This document shows, in pieces, positions 36,422-45,141 of a DNA stretch of 64,000 nt. Each line of letters opens with the position of its first letter. The first letter of the stretch is position 1. The notes under the pieces are model-generated. The model searched no databases, had not been told where the DNA came from, and saw only the letters and a program-made list of their open reading frames with translations. The DNA comes from CAZHDI01 sp964531285 (GTDB taxonomy: Bacteria; Pseudomonadota; Alphaproteobacteria; JAJFIK01), in the NCBI GenBank assembly GCA_964531285.1, contig CAZHDI010000004.1, positions 17,979 to 81,978 on the forward strand. Reading direction: 5' to 3'. A program made the translations under genes and the position numbers.

Positions 36422-37093
36422 ATGACATTGAGTGTGGACCTGTTTTGGTCGTTCCGGAGCCCCTATTCCTATCTGGCGACGGGGCGCCTTGTGGCCCTGG
36501 CACGGGATTACACCGTGGATATCCAAGTGCGCCCGGTCTATCCCCTCGCGGTGCGGGTGAAGGACTATTTCAAAACCATCGACCGGGACTGGGTGCATTA
36601 CCTGCGCCTCGATGTCGTGCGCACGGCCGAGATGCGCGGCATTCCGTTCCGCTGGCCCAGACCCGATCCCATCGTGATGGACTTCTCGACCGGCGATGTG
36701 CCCGAGGACCAGCCCTATATTCACCGGCTCATGCGTCTTGGGGTGCTCGCGGCGGAGCGCGGCCACGGCCTGCGCTTTATCGACGAGGTGAGCCGTCTGC
36801 TGTATTCGGGCGTCGTCGAGAACTGGCATGAAGGCGATCATCTGGCGGGCGCCGCCGCCCGCGCCGGGCTCGATCTGGCCGAGATGGAGGCCACGGTCGC
36901 GGCCGATCCGGAGCGCCTCGACGCTCTCATTGTCGCCAATGAAAAGGACCAACGCGCGGCCCATCACTGGGGCGTGCCGCTGATGGTGTTCCAGGGCGAA
37001 GCGTTTTTCGGCCAGGACCGGATCGATCAACTCATCTGGCGCCTGACCCAGCACGGCCTTGCGCCTCGCCCCGGGGGATCATCGTCCGCATGA
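36422..37093 (+). CDS. DsbA-fold protein, HCCA isomerase-like
   Basis: This 223-residue thioredoxin-fold protein resembles 2-hydroxychromene-2-carboxylate isomerase and kappa-class glutathione transferase. It has WSFRSPYSYLA at the N-terminus in place of a CxxC motif and the cis-Pro region HHWGVPLMVFQGEAFFGQDR near the C-terminus. A GGAGAGG site precedes the ATG. Its stop overlaps the glpD start as ATGA, so it is coupled to glpD, the lipid kinase and the AGPS-like gene. No aromatic degradation gene is nearby. A glutathione-dependent role in this lipid unit is an inference from context. Confidence 0.85.
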   Translation: MTLSVDLFWSFRSPYSYLATGRLVALARDYTVDIQVRPVYPLAVRVKDYFKTIDRDWVHYLRLDVVRTAEMRGIPFRWPRPDPIVMDFSTGDVPEDQPYIHRLMRLGVLAAERGHGLRFIDEVSRLLYSGVVENWHEGDHLAGAAARAGLDLAEMEATVAADPERLDALIVANEKDQRAAHHWGVPLMVFQGEAFFGQDRIDQLIWRLTQHGLAPRPGGSSSA

Positions 37094-38718
37094 AGCGCAA
37101 TCTTCCCGCCATGGCCGGGACGGCCCATGACCTCCTGGTCATCGGCGGGGGCATCATGGGCGCGGCCATTGCCTGGGATGCGGCCCTGCGCGGCCTGTCG
37201 GTTGCCTTGGTGGAGCGCCGGGACTTTTCCTCGGGCACCAGCGCCGGGTCCTCGCGCCTGGTTCACGGCGGATTGCGTTATCTGAAGAATTTCGAACTGG
37301 GTCTGGTGCGCGAGTCCTTACGGGAACGGCGCATCTGGGAGATCATCGCGCCCCATCAGGTCGGCCCGCTCGCCTTCATGGTACCGGCCGGTACCGCCAG
37401 TCAGCGCCTGACCCTCGAGGCCGGCCTGACCCTCTATGATCTTCTGTCCTATGACCGCAACCGGCTCGACGACCCCGACAAGCGCCTGCCGGGCTACAAA
37501 TATGTTTCGTGCCGGGCGGCGGCCGATGAGGAACCCGTGGTCGACGGCATGGGCAGCGTGCTGCGCTATTACGACTGCCAGATGCTCTCGCCCGAGCGGA
37601 TCGGGCTTGAGATGGTGCGCGGCGCCGCCGAACGCGGCGCCCATGTGGCCAATTATGCCAGCGCCGACGCCTTTCTTCAGGAGCATGGCCGCATCCTGGG
37701 CGCGTGCATCCGGGACGGCCTTGACGGATCAACCCACGAGGTGCGGGCCCGCGTGACGGTGAATGCCGCCGGTCCGTGGGCGGATTACCTTCTGGGTCTG
37801 GCCCAGGCCGAGCCGAGCCGGCATCTGATCCGCTCCAAGGGCATTCATCTGGTCACCCGGCCCATCGTCCGGCGTCATGCGCTGACGCTCCCCGTGCCCA
37901 AACCCATGGGTGGCGGCCATTTGTTCATTCTGCCCTGGCGGGATGTGACGATTATCGGCACCACCGACACGGTGTTCGATAAGAACCCGGACGATCTGGA
38001 TGTCACCGACGAGGACATTGCCAGCCTCCTTGGGCTGACCAATGCCTGCCTGCCCGAAGCGCATCTGTCGCGCGCCGATGTGCGCCATGCCTATGCGGGC
38101 CTGCGCCCGCTCATCGATGACGGCGGCGGCGGGGGCTCCTACAATGCGAGCCGCAAATCCGAAGTGGTCGATCATGGTGCGGAGGATGGCCTTCACGGCC
38201 TGCTATCGGCCATCGGCGGGAAATGGACCACCGCGCGTCATGTCGCCGAAACTGTTGTGGACCGGGTGGCGAGGCTTCTGGAGACACCGGCGCGGGCCTG
38301 CGAGACCGCATCCACCCCGCTTCCGGCCGGAAACATCGGGCGCTTCACCGCGTTCCAGGCCAATGCCCGCGCGCGCTTTCCGGACATCGCGCCCGGACGC
38401 CTGCGCTGGCTCGCCGAGGATATGGGGGCCCGCCTCGATGATCTGATGACCCTGGCCGATGGCGACGATACGCCGCTGGCCCCCGGACGTCCGGAACTGA
38501 TGGCTCAGGCAGATTATGCCGTTGCTCATGAGATGGCGGTGAGTCTGGAAGATATTGTGTTCCGCCGCACGACCCTGGGACTTGCCGGTCATCCGGGCGC
38601 GGACGCGCTGACGGCCATCGCCCGGCGGATCGCGCCGGCGCTCGGCTGGGACGACACTGAAATCCACGCTCAGGTCAAAAAGAGCGAACGTCTGTTCCAT
38701 GCGGGCCTCACACCATGA
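37090..38718 (+). CDS. glpD: FAD-dependent glycerol-3-phosphate dehydrogenase
   Basis: GlpD oxidises glycerol-3-phosphate to dihydroxyacetone phosphate at the inner membrane, passing electrons to quinone. The FAD-binding Rossmann motif is LLVIGGGIMGAAIAWDAALRG (~residues 14-34), followed by RRDFSSGTSAGSSRLVHGG and LRYLKNFELGLVRESLRER. TIIGTTDTVFDKNPDD and a C-terminal helical domain complete the family layout; 542 residues is normal. It overlaps its neighbours by 4 bp at both ends, so its DHAP product may be used by the AGPS-like gene two places on. No glycerol kinase or facilitator gene is here. Confidence 0.95.
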   Translation: MKRNLPAMAGTAHDLLVIGGGIMGAAIAWDAALRGLSVALVERRDFSSGTSAGSSRLVHGGLRYLKNFELGLVRESLRERRIWEIIAPHQVGPLAFMVPAGTASQRLTLEAGLTLYDLLSYDRNRLDDPDKRLPGYKYVSCRAAADEEPVVDGMGSVLRYYDCQMLSPERIGLEMVRGAAERGAHVANYASADAFLQEHGRILGACIRDGLDGSTHEVRARVTVNAAGPWADYLLGLAQAEPSRHLIRSKGIHLVTRPIVRRHALTLPVPKPMGGGHLFILPWRDVTIIGTTDTVFDKNPDDLDVTDEDIASLLGLTNACLPEAHLSRADVRHAYAGLRPLIDDGGGGGSYNASRKSEVVDHGAEDGLHGLLSAIGGKWTTARHVAETVVDRVARLLETPARACETASTPLPAGNIGRFTAFQANARARFPDIAPGRLRWLAEDMGARLDDLMTLADGDDTPLAPGRPELMAQADYAVAHEMAVSLEDIVFRRTTLGLAGHPGADALTAIARRIAPALGWDDTEIHAQVKKSERLFHAGLTP

Positions 38719-39674
38719 CCGGCCCAGCCCTCCCGGTGTGCGCCGTGATCAATCCGGCATCCTCGGGCGGGCGGACCGCGGCCCTCTGGCCGGATCTGAA
38801 AACCAAGCTTGAGGCGCGGATCGGTCCGGTGCAGCCGGTGTTCACCGCCGCCCGAGGGTCGGCGACGGATCTGACCCGCTCGGCGCTGCGGGCGGGGATG
38901 CAGACCATCATCGCGGTCGGCGGCGACGGCACGGTCAATGAATGCGTGAACGGGTTTTTCCAGGATGGCGAGCCGGTCGCGCCCGAGGCATCGCTTGCGA
39001 TGATCATGAGCGGCACTGGCGGCGATCTACGCCGCACCCTGGGGTTCGACGGATCGCTCGACGCCTATGTCGATGCCATTGCCGCGGGCCCAGTCCAGAG
39101 TCTCGACTTGGGACGGCTCGATTTCGCCCGCGCCGACGGCGCCCCGGCGACCCGGATGTTCATCAATATTGCCAGTTTCGGCATTTCCGGCGCGGTGGTC
39201 ACCGCGGTGAACCGGGCACAGCTATCCAAATGGCTGGGCGGGCGCTTCGCCTTTTTCTGGGCCACCCTCACGACCGGTTTGACCTATGCCGCGCCGATGG
39301 TCAGTCTCACCCTCGATGGCGGCCCGGCGCAGACCCTGCCGCTCCATGTGGCGGCGGTTGCCAACGGGCGGTTCTTCGGCGGCGGCATGATGATCGCGCC
39401 GGATGCGGACCCGCAGGACGGGATGTTCGATCTGGTGACCATTCGCCGCCTGTCGTTTCTGGAAAGCGCAGGCCGGTCCGGTGCGATTTATCGGGGCGCC
39501 CATGTGTCCGATCCGAAGGTGAGCGTCGCGCGGGTCCGGACCCTCGTTGCCGAACCGGCGGACGGAGTGGCAACGGTCTTGCTGGATGTCGATGGCGAGG
39601 CGCCCGGGCGCCTGCCGGCGCGCTTCGAGATTGTGCCGCGCGCCATAAAGATACACATGCCGGCAACGGCTTAG
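38715..39674 (+). CDS. Diacylglycerol-kinase-like lipid kinase
   Basis: This 319-residue protein belongs to the DagK/YegS/sphingosine kinase fold. The nucleotide motif is IIAVGGDGTVNECVNG, preceded by VINPASSGG at the N-terminus; SGTGGDLRRTLG and VANGRFFGGGMMIAPDADPQDG are also family motifs. The substrate may be diacylglycerol, a monoacyl- or alkylglycerol, or another lipid alcohol; sequence alone does not decide. It overlaps glpD by 4 bp and is 18 bp before the AGPS-like gene, so the substrate may belong to an ether-lipid route. Confidence 0.9.
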   Translation: MTGPALPVCAVINPASSGGRTAALWPDLKTKLEARIGPVQPVFTAARGSATDLTRSALRAGMQTIIAVGGDGTVNECVNGFFQDGEPVAPEASLAMIMSGTGGDLRRTLGFDGSLDAYVDAIAAGPVQSLDLGRLDFARADGAPATRMFINIASFGISGAVVTAVNRAQLSKWLGGRFAFFWATLTTGLTYAAPMVSLTLDGGPAQTLPLHVAAVANGRFFGGGMMIAPDADPQDGMFDLVTIRRLSFLESAGRSGAIYRGAHVSDPKVSVARVRTLVAEPADGVATVLLDVDGEAPGRLPARFEIVPRAIKIHMPATA

Positions 39675-39692
39675 CCGGTTCAGGGGACACGC

Positions 39693-41372
39693 ATGAGCAT
39701 CGATCGCCATTTGTTGCGCTGGAACGGCTGGGGTCTTCTTGAACACAGCGATCCCTTGGAGCGCAATGACGCCGCTTGGCTTTGGATGGCCGACACGCTC
39801 GGCGTCGAGGCCCTGCCCAAGACACCCGCCGTGCCCGCCGACGCCATCCAGATCCCGCCGCCGCGCCTCGATGCGGAGTCCATGGAGTTCCTGCGCAGCA
39901 CGCTCGGCGCGACCAATGTGTCGGTCGATGCCCATGAGCGCCTGTTCCATGCGCGCGGCCAAAGCTATCCCGATCTCCTGGCCTTACGGGCCGGCAAGCT
40001 CGACATGATCCCCGACGTGGTGGTCTATCCCGGCAATCCCATCGATGTGCTGGAAGTGCTGCGGCTGGCGTCCGAGAAGGGCTACAGCACGGTGCCGTTC
40101 GGCGGCGGCTCCAGCGTGGTCGGCGGGGTCAACGCCCTGCGCACCAATGAGCGCCCGGCGGTCATCACGATCGACATTACACGGATGAACCGCGTCCTGG
40201 CCATTGACGAGGATGCCCGCACCGCTGTCATCGAGGCGGGCGCCTATGGCCCGGCCATCGAGAAACAGCTTGCCGCTCATGGCTTCATGCTGGGCCATTA
40301 TCCGCAAAGCTTCGAATTCTCCACCCTGGGCGGCTGGATCGCGGCACGCGGCGCCGGACAGCAGTCGGGGCGCTACGGCAAACCGGAGAAATGGCTGGTG
40401 GGGGCCAAGCTGGTCGCCCCCGCCGGGATCTGGTCGACCGAATGTTTCCCCGCCTCCGCGGCCGGGCCGAGCCTTGCCGATCTGGTCGTGGGCTCGGAAG
40501 GCCAGCTTGGCATCGTGACGGACGCCACCGTCCGGATTCATCCCGTTCCGGAAGACCGCGATTATCGCGGCTATTTGTTCAAGACCTTCGAAGCCGGTGT
40601 CGAGGCGGTGCGGATGCTGGCCCAGTCGGACATCCCCATCGCCATGATGCGCCTGTCGGATGCCGATGAAACCCATTTCATGCGGGTCTTCGGCGAAGTC
40701 GGGCGCAAGCGCAATCCGGAGAAGCTGGGCTTTTTCGCCCGCAATACATTGAAGATGCGCGGCTTCCCCGACCGGCCCTGCGTCCTGCTGATCGGCCTGG
40801 AGGGCAGCGCGGATCTGGTGTCCTGGGCGCGGGTGCGCATCAAGCACATGCTGGGTAAGCGCAAGGCCATCAGCCTCGGGCGCAAACCGGGCAAGAAATG
40901 GTTCGAGCGGCGCTTTGCCACCCCTTATGCGCGCGACCCCATGCTCGACCGCGGCCTCGGCATCGACACGCTGGAGACCGCGACCCGCTGGTCGAACCTC
41001 AACCATCTTTATACGGAAGTGCGTCAGGCCATCCAGGACGCCATGGCCGAGACCCTGACCAAGGGCGCTCGCGGCATCGTCATGGGCCATGTGAGCCATA
41101 CCTATACGGACGGTGCGAGCCTTTATTTCACGATGGTGTTTCCGCGCTATCCGGGCCATGAGCTGGACCAGTGGCAGTTCATCAAGAAAGCCGCCAGCGA
41201 GGCGATCGTCGAACATGGCGGAACGATCAGCCACCACCATGGGGTGGGGACGGATCACCGGCCCTGGATCATGGAAGAAAAAGGCCCTGCCGGCGTGAAC
41301 ATCCTGCGCGCCGTCAAAGAGACGCTCGACCCCAAGGGCGTGCTCAACCCGGGCAAGTTCCTGCCGGATTAA
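39693..41372 (+). CDS. Alkyl-DHAP synthase-like FAD-binding oxidase
   Basis: This 559-residue flavoprotein of the VAO/PCMH fold resembles alkylglycerone-phosphate synthase (AGPS), which swaps the acyl chain of acyl-DHAP for a fatty alcohol to form an ether lipid. FAD-binding marks are VPFGGGSSVVGGVNAL and LGHYPQSFEFSTLGGWIAARG. The C-terminal AGPS region has HVSHTYTDGASLYFTMVF and, most tellingly, the histidine-rich GGTISHHHGVGTDHRPW with LDPKGVLNPGKFLPD at the end. A D-lactate dehydrogenase-like role is the alternative. Its partner genes glpD and lipid kinase support the ether-lipid reading. The stop overlaps the convergent esterase stop by 4 bp. Confidence 0.88.
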   Translation: MSIDRHLLRWNGWGLLEHSDPLERNDAAWLWMADTLGVEALPKTPAVPADAIQIPPPRLDAESMEFLRSTLGATNVSVDAHERLFHARGQSYPDLLALRAGKLDMIPDVVVYPGNPIDVLEVLRLASEKGYSTVPFGGGSSVVGGVNALRTNERPAVITIDITRMNRVLAIDEDARTAVIEAGAYGPAIEKQLAAHGFMLGHYPQSFEFSTLGGWIAARGAGQQSGRYGKPEKWLVGAKLVAPAGIWSTECFPASAAGPSLADLVVGSEGQLGIVTDATVRIHPVPEDRDYRGYLFKTFEAGVEAVRMLAQSDIPIAMMRLSDADETHFMRVFGEVGRKRNPEKLGFFARNTLKMRGFPDRPCVLLIGLEGSADLVSWARVRIKHMLGKRKAISLGRKPGKKWFERRFATPYARDPMLDRGLGIDTLETATRWSNLNHLYTEVRQAIQDAMAETLTKGARGIVMGHVSHTYTDGASLYFTMVFPRYPGHELDQWQFIKKAASEAIVEHGGTISHHHGVGTDHRPWIMEEKGPAGVNILRAVKETLDPKGVLNPGKFLPD

Positions 41373-42304
41373 TCCGCGAACGCCTGTTCCAGCGCCTCGG
41401 CCATTTGGGTCACCGCGGGCCGGCCGGCCTCGATGGCACCGGTCATGGTGGCAAAGCCGTGAATGAGTCCGTCATGGTTCACGTAGGTGACGGGCACGCC
41501 GGCGGCGGCGAGCTTTTCCGCATAGGCCCGGCCTTCGTCCCGAAGCGGATCAAACCCGGCGGTGACGATCATCGCCGGCGGCAGGCCCGACAGATCATCG
41601 GCCATGAGCGGCGACAGGCGCGGATCGGCACTATCGGTGCCTTGGGGAATATACTGATCCATGAACCAGTCCATGGTGCGGCGCTCCAGAAGGTACCCTT
41701 CCGCAAAGGCCGCCATGGACGCGGTCTCCGCATGGATCTGCACCACCGGATAGATCAGCACCTGGAACACCAGATCCAGATCCGTCTTGCGCGCCATCTG
41801 GCACACCACCGTGGCCAGATTACCGCCCGCGGAGTCGCCCGCCACCGCGATGCGGTTGGCATCGATGCCTAATTCGGCGGCGTTTTCCTGAACCCAGCGC
41901 GTGGCCGCATAGGCATCCTCGACGGCGGCGGGGAACGGATGCTCCGGCGCCAGACGATAATCCACCGAGACCAGACGGGCACCGCTGCCATTGGCCAGCA
42001 GACGGCACAGCACATCGTGCGTGTCCAGATTGCCGATCACGAACCCGCCGCCATGGAAGAACACCACGCCCGGCACCACGGCGCCCGCGGCAACCGGGTC
42101 ATAGATCCGCACAGGAATGTCCCCGCCCGGCCCGGGAATGGTCGTGTTGCGGACCTTCCCGATGGGCACATCCTTCTGGTCGGTCAATTGCGCCATCGCC
42201 GTATAGCCCGCCCGCGCCTCGTCGATCGGCAACTCCCAGATCGGGGGCGTCGGATTCTCGGCCAGCAGGGTCAAAATGGCTTGGACTTGAGGGTCGATGG
42301 TCAT
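41369..42304 (-). CDS. HSL-family esterase/lipase
   Basis: This 311-residue carboxylesterase belongs to the hormone-sensitive-lipase (family IV) group. The oxyanion motif is VVFFHGGGFVIGN, the nucleophile is in AVAGDSAGGN, the Asp in TAGFDPLRDE and the His in DGLIHGF. DYRLAPEHPFPAAVEDAYAA is typical. I chose the ATG at 42304, which has an AAGGA site about 12 nt upstream and gives the usual N-terminus MTIDPQVQAIL. It is cytoplasmic by sequence. The likely substrates are short to medium-chain esters. Confidence 0.92.
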   Translation of the reverse strand: MTIDPQVQAILTLLAENPTPPIWELPIDEARAGYTAMAQLTDQKDVPIGKVRNTTIPGPGGDIPVRIYDPVAAGAVVPGVVFFHGGGFVIGNLDTHDVLCRLLANGSGARLVSVDYRLAPEHPFPAAVEDAYAATRWVQENAAELGIDANRIAVAGDSAGGNLATVVCQMARKTDLDLVFQVLIYPVVQIHAETASMAAFAEGYLLERRTMDWFMDQYIPQGTDSADPRLSPLMADDLSGLPPAMIVTAGFDPLRDEGRAYAEKLAAAGVPVTYVNHDGLIHGFATMTGAIEAGRPAVTQMAEALEQAFAD

Positions 42305-42483
42305 GCCGATTGGGGTCCTTGTCGTTGCGGGCCCGCCATCATGGGCAGCCGCCGGGGCGCACGCAAGCATGGCGGTGATCTGTCCTCGAGCGCATTCACC
42401 GTATTCCGGATCATTGACTGCGCTCGATGGTGTTGGTCTGTCGCGTTTTCGAACCGCAAAACCGCACACAGTTTTGCTGAAAA

Positions 42484-42514
42484 CGCTTTAAATCACGGGA
42501 AAAGGGTTAAAGCG
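42484..42514 (-). terminator. Probable terminator after the two-helix membrane protein gene
   Basis: Arms CGCTTTAA (42484-42491) and TTAAAGCG (42507-42514) are perfect. On the minus strand the stem is followed by TTTT. The right arm includes the stop codon of the membrane protein gene. The stem is AT-rich, so termination may be weak. A second long inverted repeat lies just beyond it (42443-42486). Confidence 0.5.
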
Positions 42515-43031
42515 CGGCAACCAGAAGGGCGATCACGCTCAAGATCCACATCATGAGGCCGACCTGCCAGACAAAGGCGGCGCGGCGCCGGCGTAGCTGG
42601 GCGGCCTTGGCCTCCTCGTCGAGTTCGATCTCCAGTTCCTCGGCTTCGGCCAGGGCATGGAGGTCCATGGCGGGATCGAACCCGATACTGACCTTGATGG
42701 CGTCCTCGATATCCATCGAGTCATGCAGGTCGGAATCATAGCGTCCGGGATACTGCTTGGCGATGGCCCGGTAGAGATCGACCGACGCCATGACGGCCAT
42801 CAGGGCCTGCACCGGACGCCCCGATTCCAGGAGTTCCAAGCCCAAAAGGCGCAGATGAAGCGCCAGGGGCGGCCCGAAACGGTCGGGATTGCGGGCCGAA
42901 AGCCCCCTTAAGGTGGCAATCGTCCGCCGCAAGGGGCGCACCGCCGTCTGCTCCCGGCGATAGCCCATGCTCAGCGCCAGAAGCCCCAGCAGGATCAGCA
43001 GCAGCAGCACAAGAATGGGCTGAAATGGCAT
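42507..43031 (-). CDS. Uncharacterised membrane protein, two helices
   Basis: I do not recognise this 174-residue protein. It has a hydrophobic N-terminal helix (ILVLLLLILLGLLALSMGY) and a C-terminal one (VWQVGLMMWILSVIALLVAAL). Between them lies a soluble, mostly helical stretch of ~120 residues with LHLRLLGLELLESGRPVQAL, which looks TPR-like, and a charged segment EAEELEIELDEEAKAAQLRRRR before the second helix. The base usage matches the neighbours. It lies alone between the acyl-CoA synthetase and esterase genes on the same strand. A small inner-membrane scaffold is possible. Confidence 0.75.
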   Translation of the reverse strand: MPFQPILVLLLLILLGLLALSMGYRREQTAVRPLRRTIATLRGLSARNPDRFGPPLALHLRLLGLELLESGRPVQALMAVMASVDLYRAIAKQYPGRYDSDLHDSMDIEDAIKVSIGFDPAMDLHALAEAEELEIELDEEAKAAQLRRRRAAFVWQVGLMMWILSVIALLVAAL

Positions 43032-43242
43032 TCCGACGATCCTGGCCTCTGATCCTCATACGCGATGCGGCCGTGCGGGCGGGGACAACAGACCGCCGAT
43101 GCGCCGCCGCGAACAGGCCGGGTTGCCGTGAAACCGAACTTGCCCCCTGCACCCCCGCGCTCCCGTCACTCTAACGGCCAAGCCCGGCCGCGCAAAGCGG
43201 CCAAACGTCTGACCCACGGGTGCTTGTCTTTGGGGCGGCGGC

Positions 43243-45036
43243 CTACAGCTTCATGGCGCCCGAGGTCACGTCATCGAAGAGGCGCGGGCTCAGGGGCACA
43301 TAGGTCTGGCGCTCATCGTCGCGCATATAGAGCGGATCCTGAACCACATTCGGATCGAAGCCCTCTTTCACCAGTTCGACCTTACGGTGCTTGAAGGTGC
43401 CGGTGATCTCCATTTGCGGACGCATACGGAGGAATAAAGGCCGGGCGTAAGCCGGCAGAGCCTCGGCCAGATGGCTGTACAGGCCGGTCAGATCGATCTC
43501 GCCGTCCGCGGTGATCGCCGCCATGCCGGCCCGGCCGTCCGAATTGGGCACATGCACGCCATAGACATTCGCTTCGGCGATGCCCGGAAACACTGACATG
43601 GCCTCAGCGACTTCCGAGGTCGCGACATTCTCGCCTTTCCAGCGGAACGTGTCGCCGATCCGGTCGACGAAATAATAATAGCCCTGGGCGTCCCGGCGCA
43701 TCAGGTCGCCGGTGCGGTAATAAGAATCCCCCGGGGTAAAGACGTTCTCCAGGATCTTCTTCTTGGTGGCTTCCGCGTTCGAATAGCCTTCGAACCGGGT
43801 CCGCGCGACATTGGGATCAATCCGCCCGACCGCCTCGCCGATCTCGCCGGGCGCGCAAGGCAGGCACAAGCCATCCGGCCCGCGCATGGGCTCTTCTTTT
43901 TCCACATCGAAGCGCACCAGATCGACCGGAATGGTGCGCCGCGCATAAGGCGGCACACGGCCGATCGAGCCGGGATGACCGTCGAAATTGAACAGGGTCA
44001 CATTGCCTTCCGTGGCGCCGTAGAATTCCACGATGCGCGGGATGGCGAAGCGTTCCTGGAACTCGTTCCAAATCTCAGGGCGCAGACCGTTCCCAACGAT
44101 GACCCGCAGCTTGTGATTACGCTCATCCGGATGGGGCGGGGCATTGAGCAGGTAGCGGCACAATTCGCCGATATACTCGAATAGCGTCGCCTCGGAGGCG
44201 GCCAAGTCCTTCCAGAACGTCGTGACCGAGAATTTCCGTTTCAGGACGATTGTTCCGCCGACGGCCAGGACCGTGCCGGGGGCCGCGACCCCGCCGGCGG
44301 AATGATAGAGCGGCAGCACCAGGAACATTTTGTCCTTGGCGGTCGCCTGCGCCGCCACCGACCAGGCCAGCATGGCGGTGAAGAACCTCATATGTGAGAA
44401 GTTCGCCGCCTTGGGCAGGCCCGTGGTGCCGCTGGTGTAGATATAGAAGCACACGTCCTTGCCGCGCAGATTGGGACGCGCTTCCTTGCCAATGGGCCGA
44501 CCCGGCTGAGCGGCCAGCGCGGCATTCAGATCTTCGGCGCCCTCGGCGGCGCCGTCTTGCGCCCATGCGGTGATCGGCGTTTCCATCAGGTCCCGGGCGG
44601 TGGCGAAATTCTCGCCCAATTCGGCGCCCAGGATCAGATGCCGCGCCTGGGAAATTTCAAGCGAATGGGCGAGCGCGCGGTCTTTCAGATTGGTGTTGAT
44701 CAGGGCGGAGATCACGCCGATCTTCGCCATCCCGCACCAGGCAAACAAGAAGTCCGGCCGGTTCTCCATGAGAAGCGCGACGGCATCGCCCTGGCCCAGC
44801 CCCTGAGCCAGCGCCCATTCGGCATAGCGGTTGGCGGCGGCGTTGTATTCGGCATAGGTGTAGGAGCGGCCCTCGAATTCGATGGCGACCTGATCCGGCG
44901 TTTCCGCGGCCCAGTGCTCGATGATGTCGGCGGCCGTCCGGGTCATCTCCGGGCTGAGATCCTGGATCAGCTTCCTGGTCTTCATCAGACGATCCAGGTA
45001 AATCAACTCGCTGCGTAACCGGCTGAACAGTCCCAT
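43243..45036 (-). CDS. FATP-type long-chain acyl-CoA synthetase
   Basis: This 597-residue adenylate-forming enzyme of the fatty-acid transport protein group activates long or very long fatty acids with CoA. The AMP motif is YIYTSGTTGLPKAANFSH, then VEFYGATEGN, YRTGDL and the hinge DRIGDTFRWKGENV. The C-terminal EITGTFKHRKVELVKEGFDP is characteristic of FATP proteins. AGGGGAG precedes the ATG at 45036. It may supply acyl-CoA to beta-oxidation or to the acyl-DHAP step that an AGPS-like enzyme would need. The gene at 45142 is divergent, 105 bp away. Confidence 0.92.
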   Translation of the reverse strand: MGLFSRLRSELIYLDRLMKTRKLIQDLSPEMTRTAADIIEHWAAETPDQVAIEFEGRSYTYAEYNAAANRYAEWALAQGLGQGDAVALLMENRPDFLFAWCGMAKIGVISALINTNLKDRALAHSLEISQARHLILGAELGENFATARDLMETPITAWAQDGAAEGAEDLNAALAAQPGRPIGKEARPNLRGKDVCFYIYTSGTTGLPKAANFSHMRFFTAMLAWSVAAQATAKDKMFLVLPLYHSAGGVAAPGTVLAVGGTIVLKRKFSVTTFWKDLAASEATLFEYIGELCRYLLNAPPHPDERNHKLRVIVGNGLRPEIWNEFQERFAIPRIVEFYGATEGNVTLFNFDGHPGSIGRVPPYARRTIPVDLVRFDVEKEEPMRGPDGLCLPCAPGEIGEAVGRIDPNVARTRFEGYSNAEATKKKILENVFTPGDSYYRTGDLMRRDAQGYYYFVDRIGDTFRWKGENVATSEVAEAMSVFPGIAEANVYGVHVPNSDGRAGMAAITADGEIDLTGLYSHLAEALPAYARPLFLRMRPQMEITGTFKHRKVELVKEGFDPNVVQDPLYMRDDERQTYVPLSPRLFDDVTSGAMKL

Positions 45037-45141
45037 GGCGCGCTCCCCTATCCCAGGCGCCCTTCGCGCCTGCACAACGGCGCTGATGATACGGCCCACC
45101 GGTTTACGGTCAAGAAACCCCGGTCAGGAGACAACCGAGCG

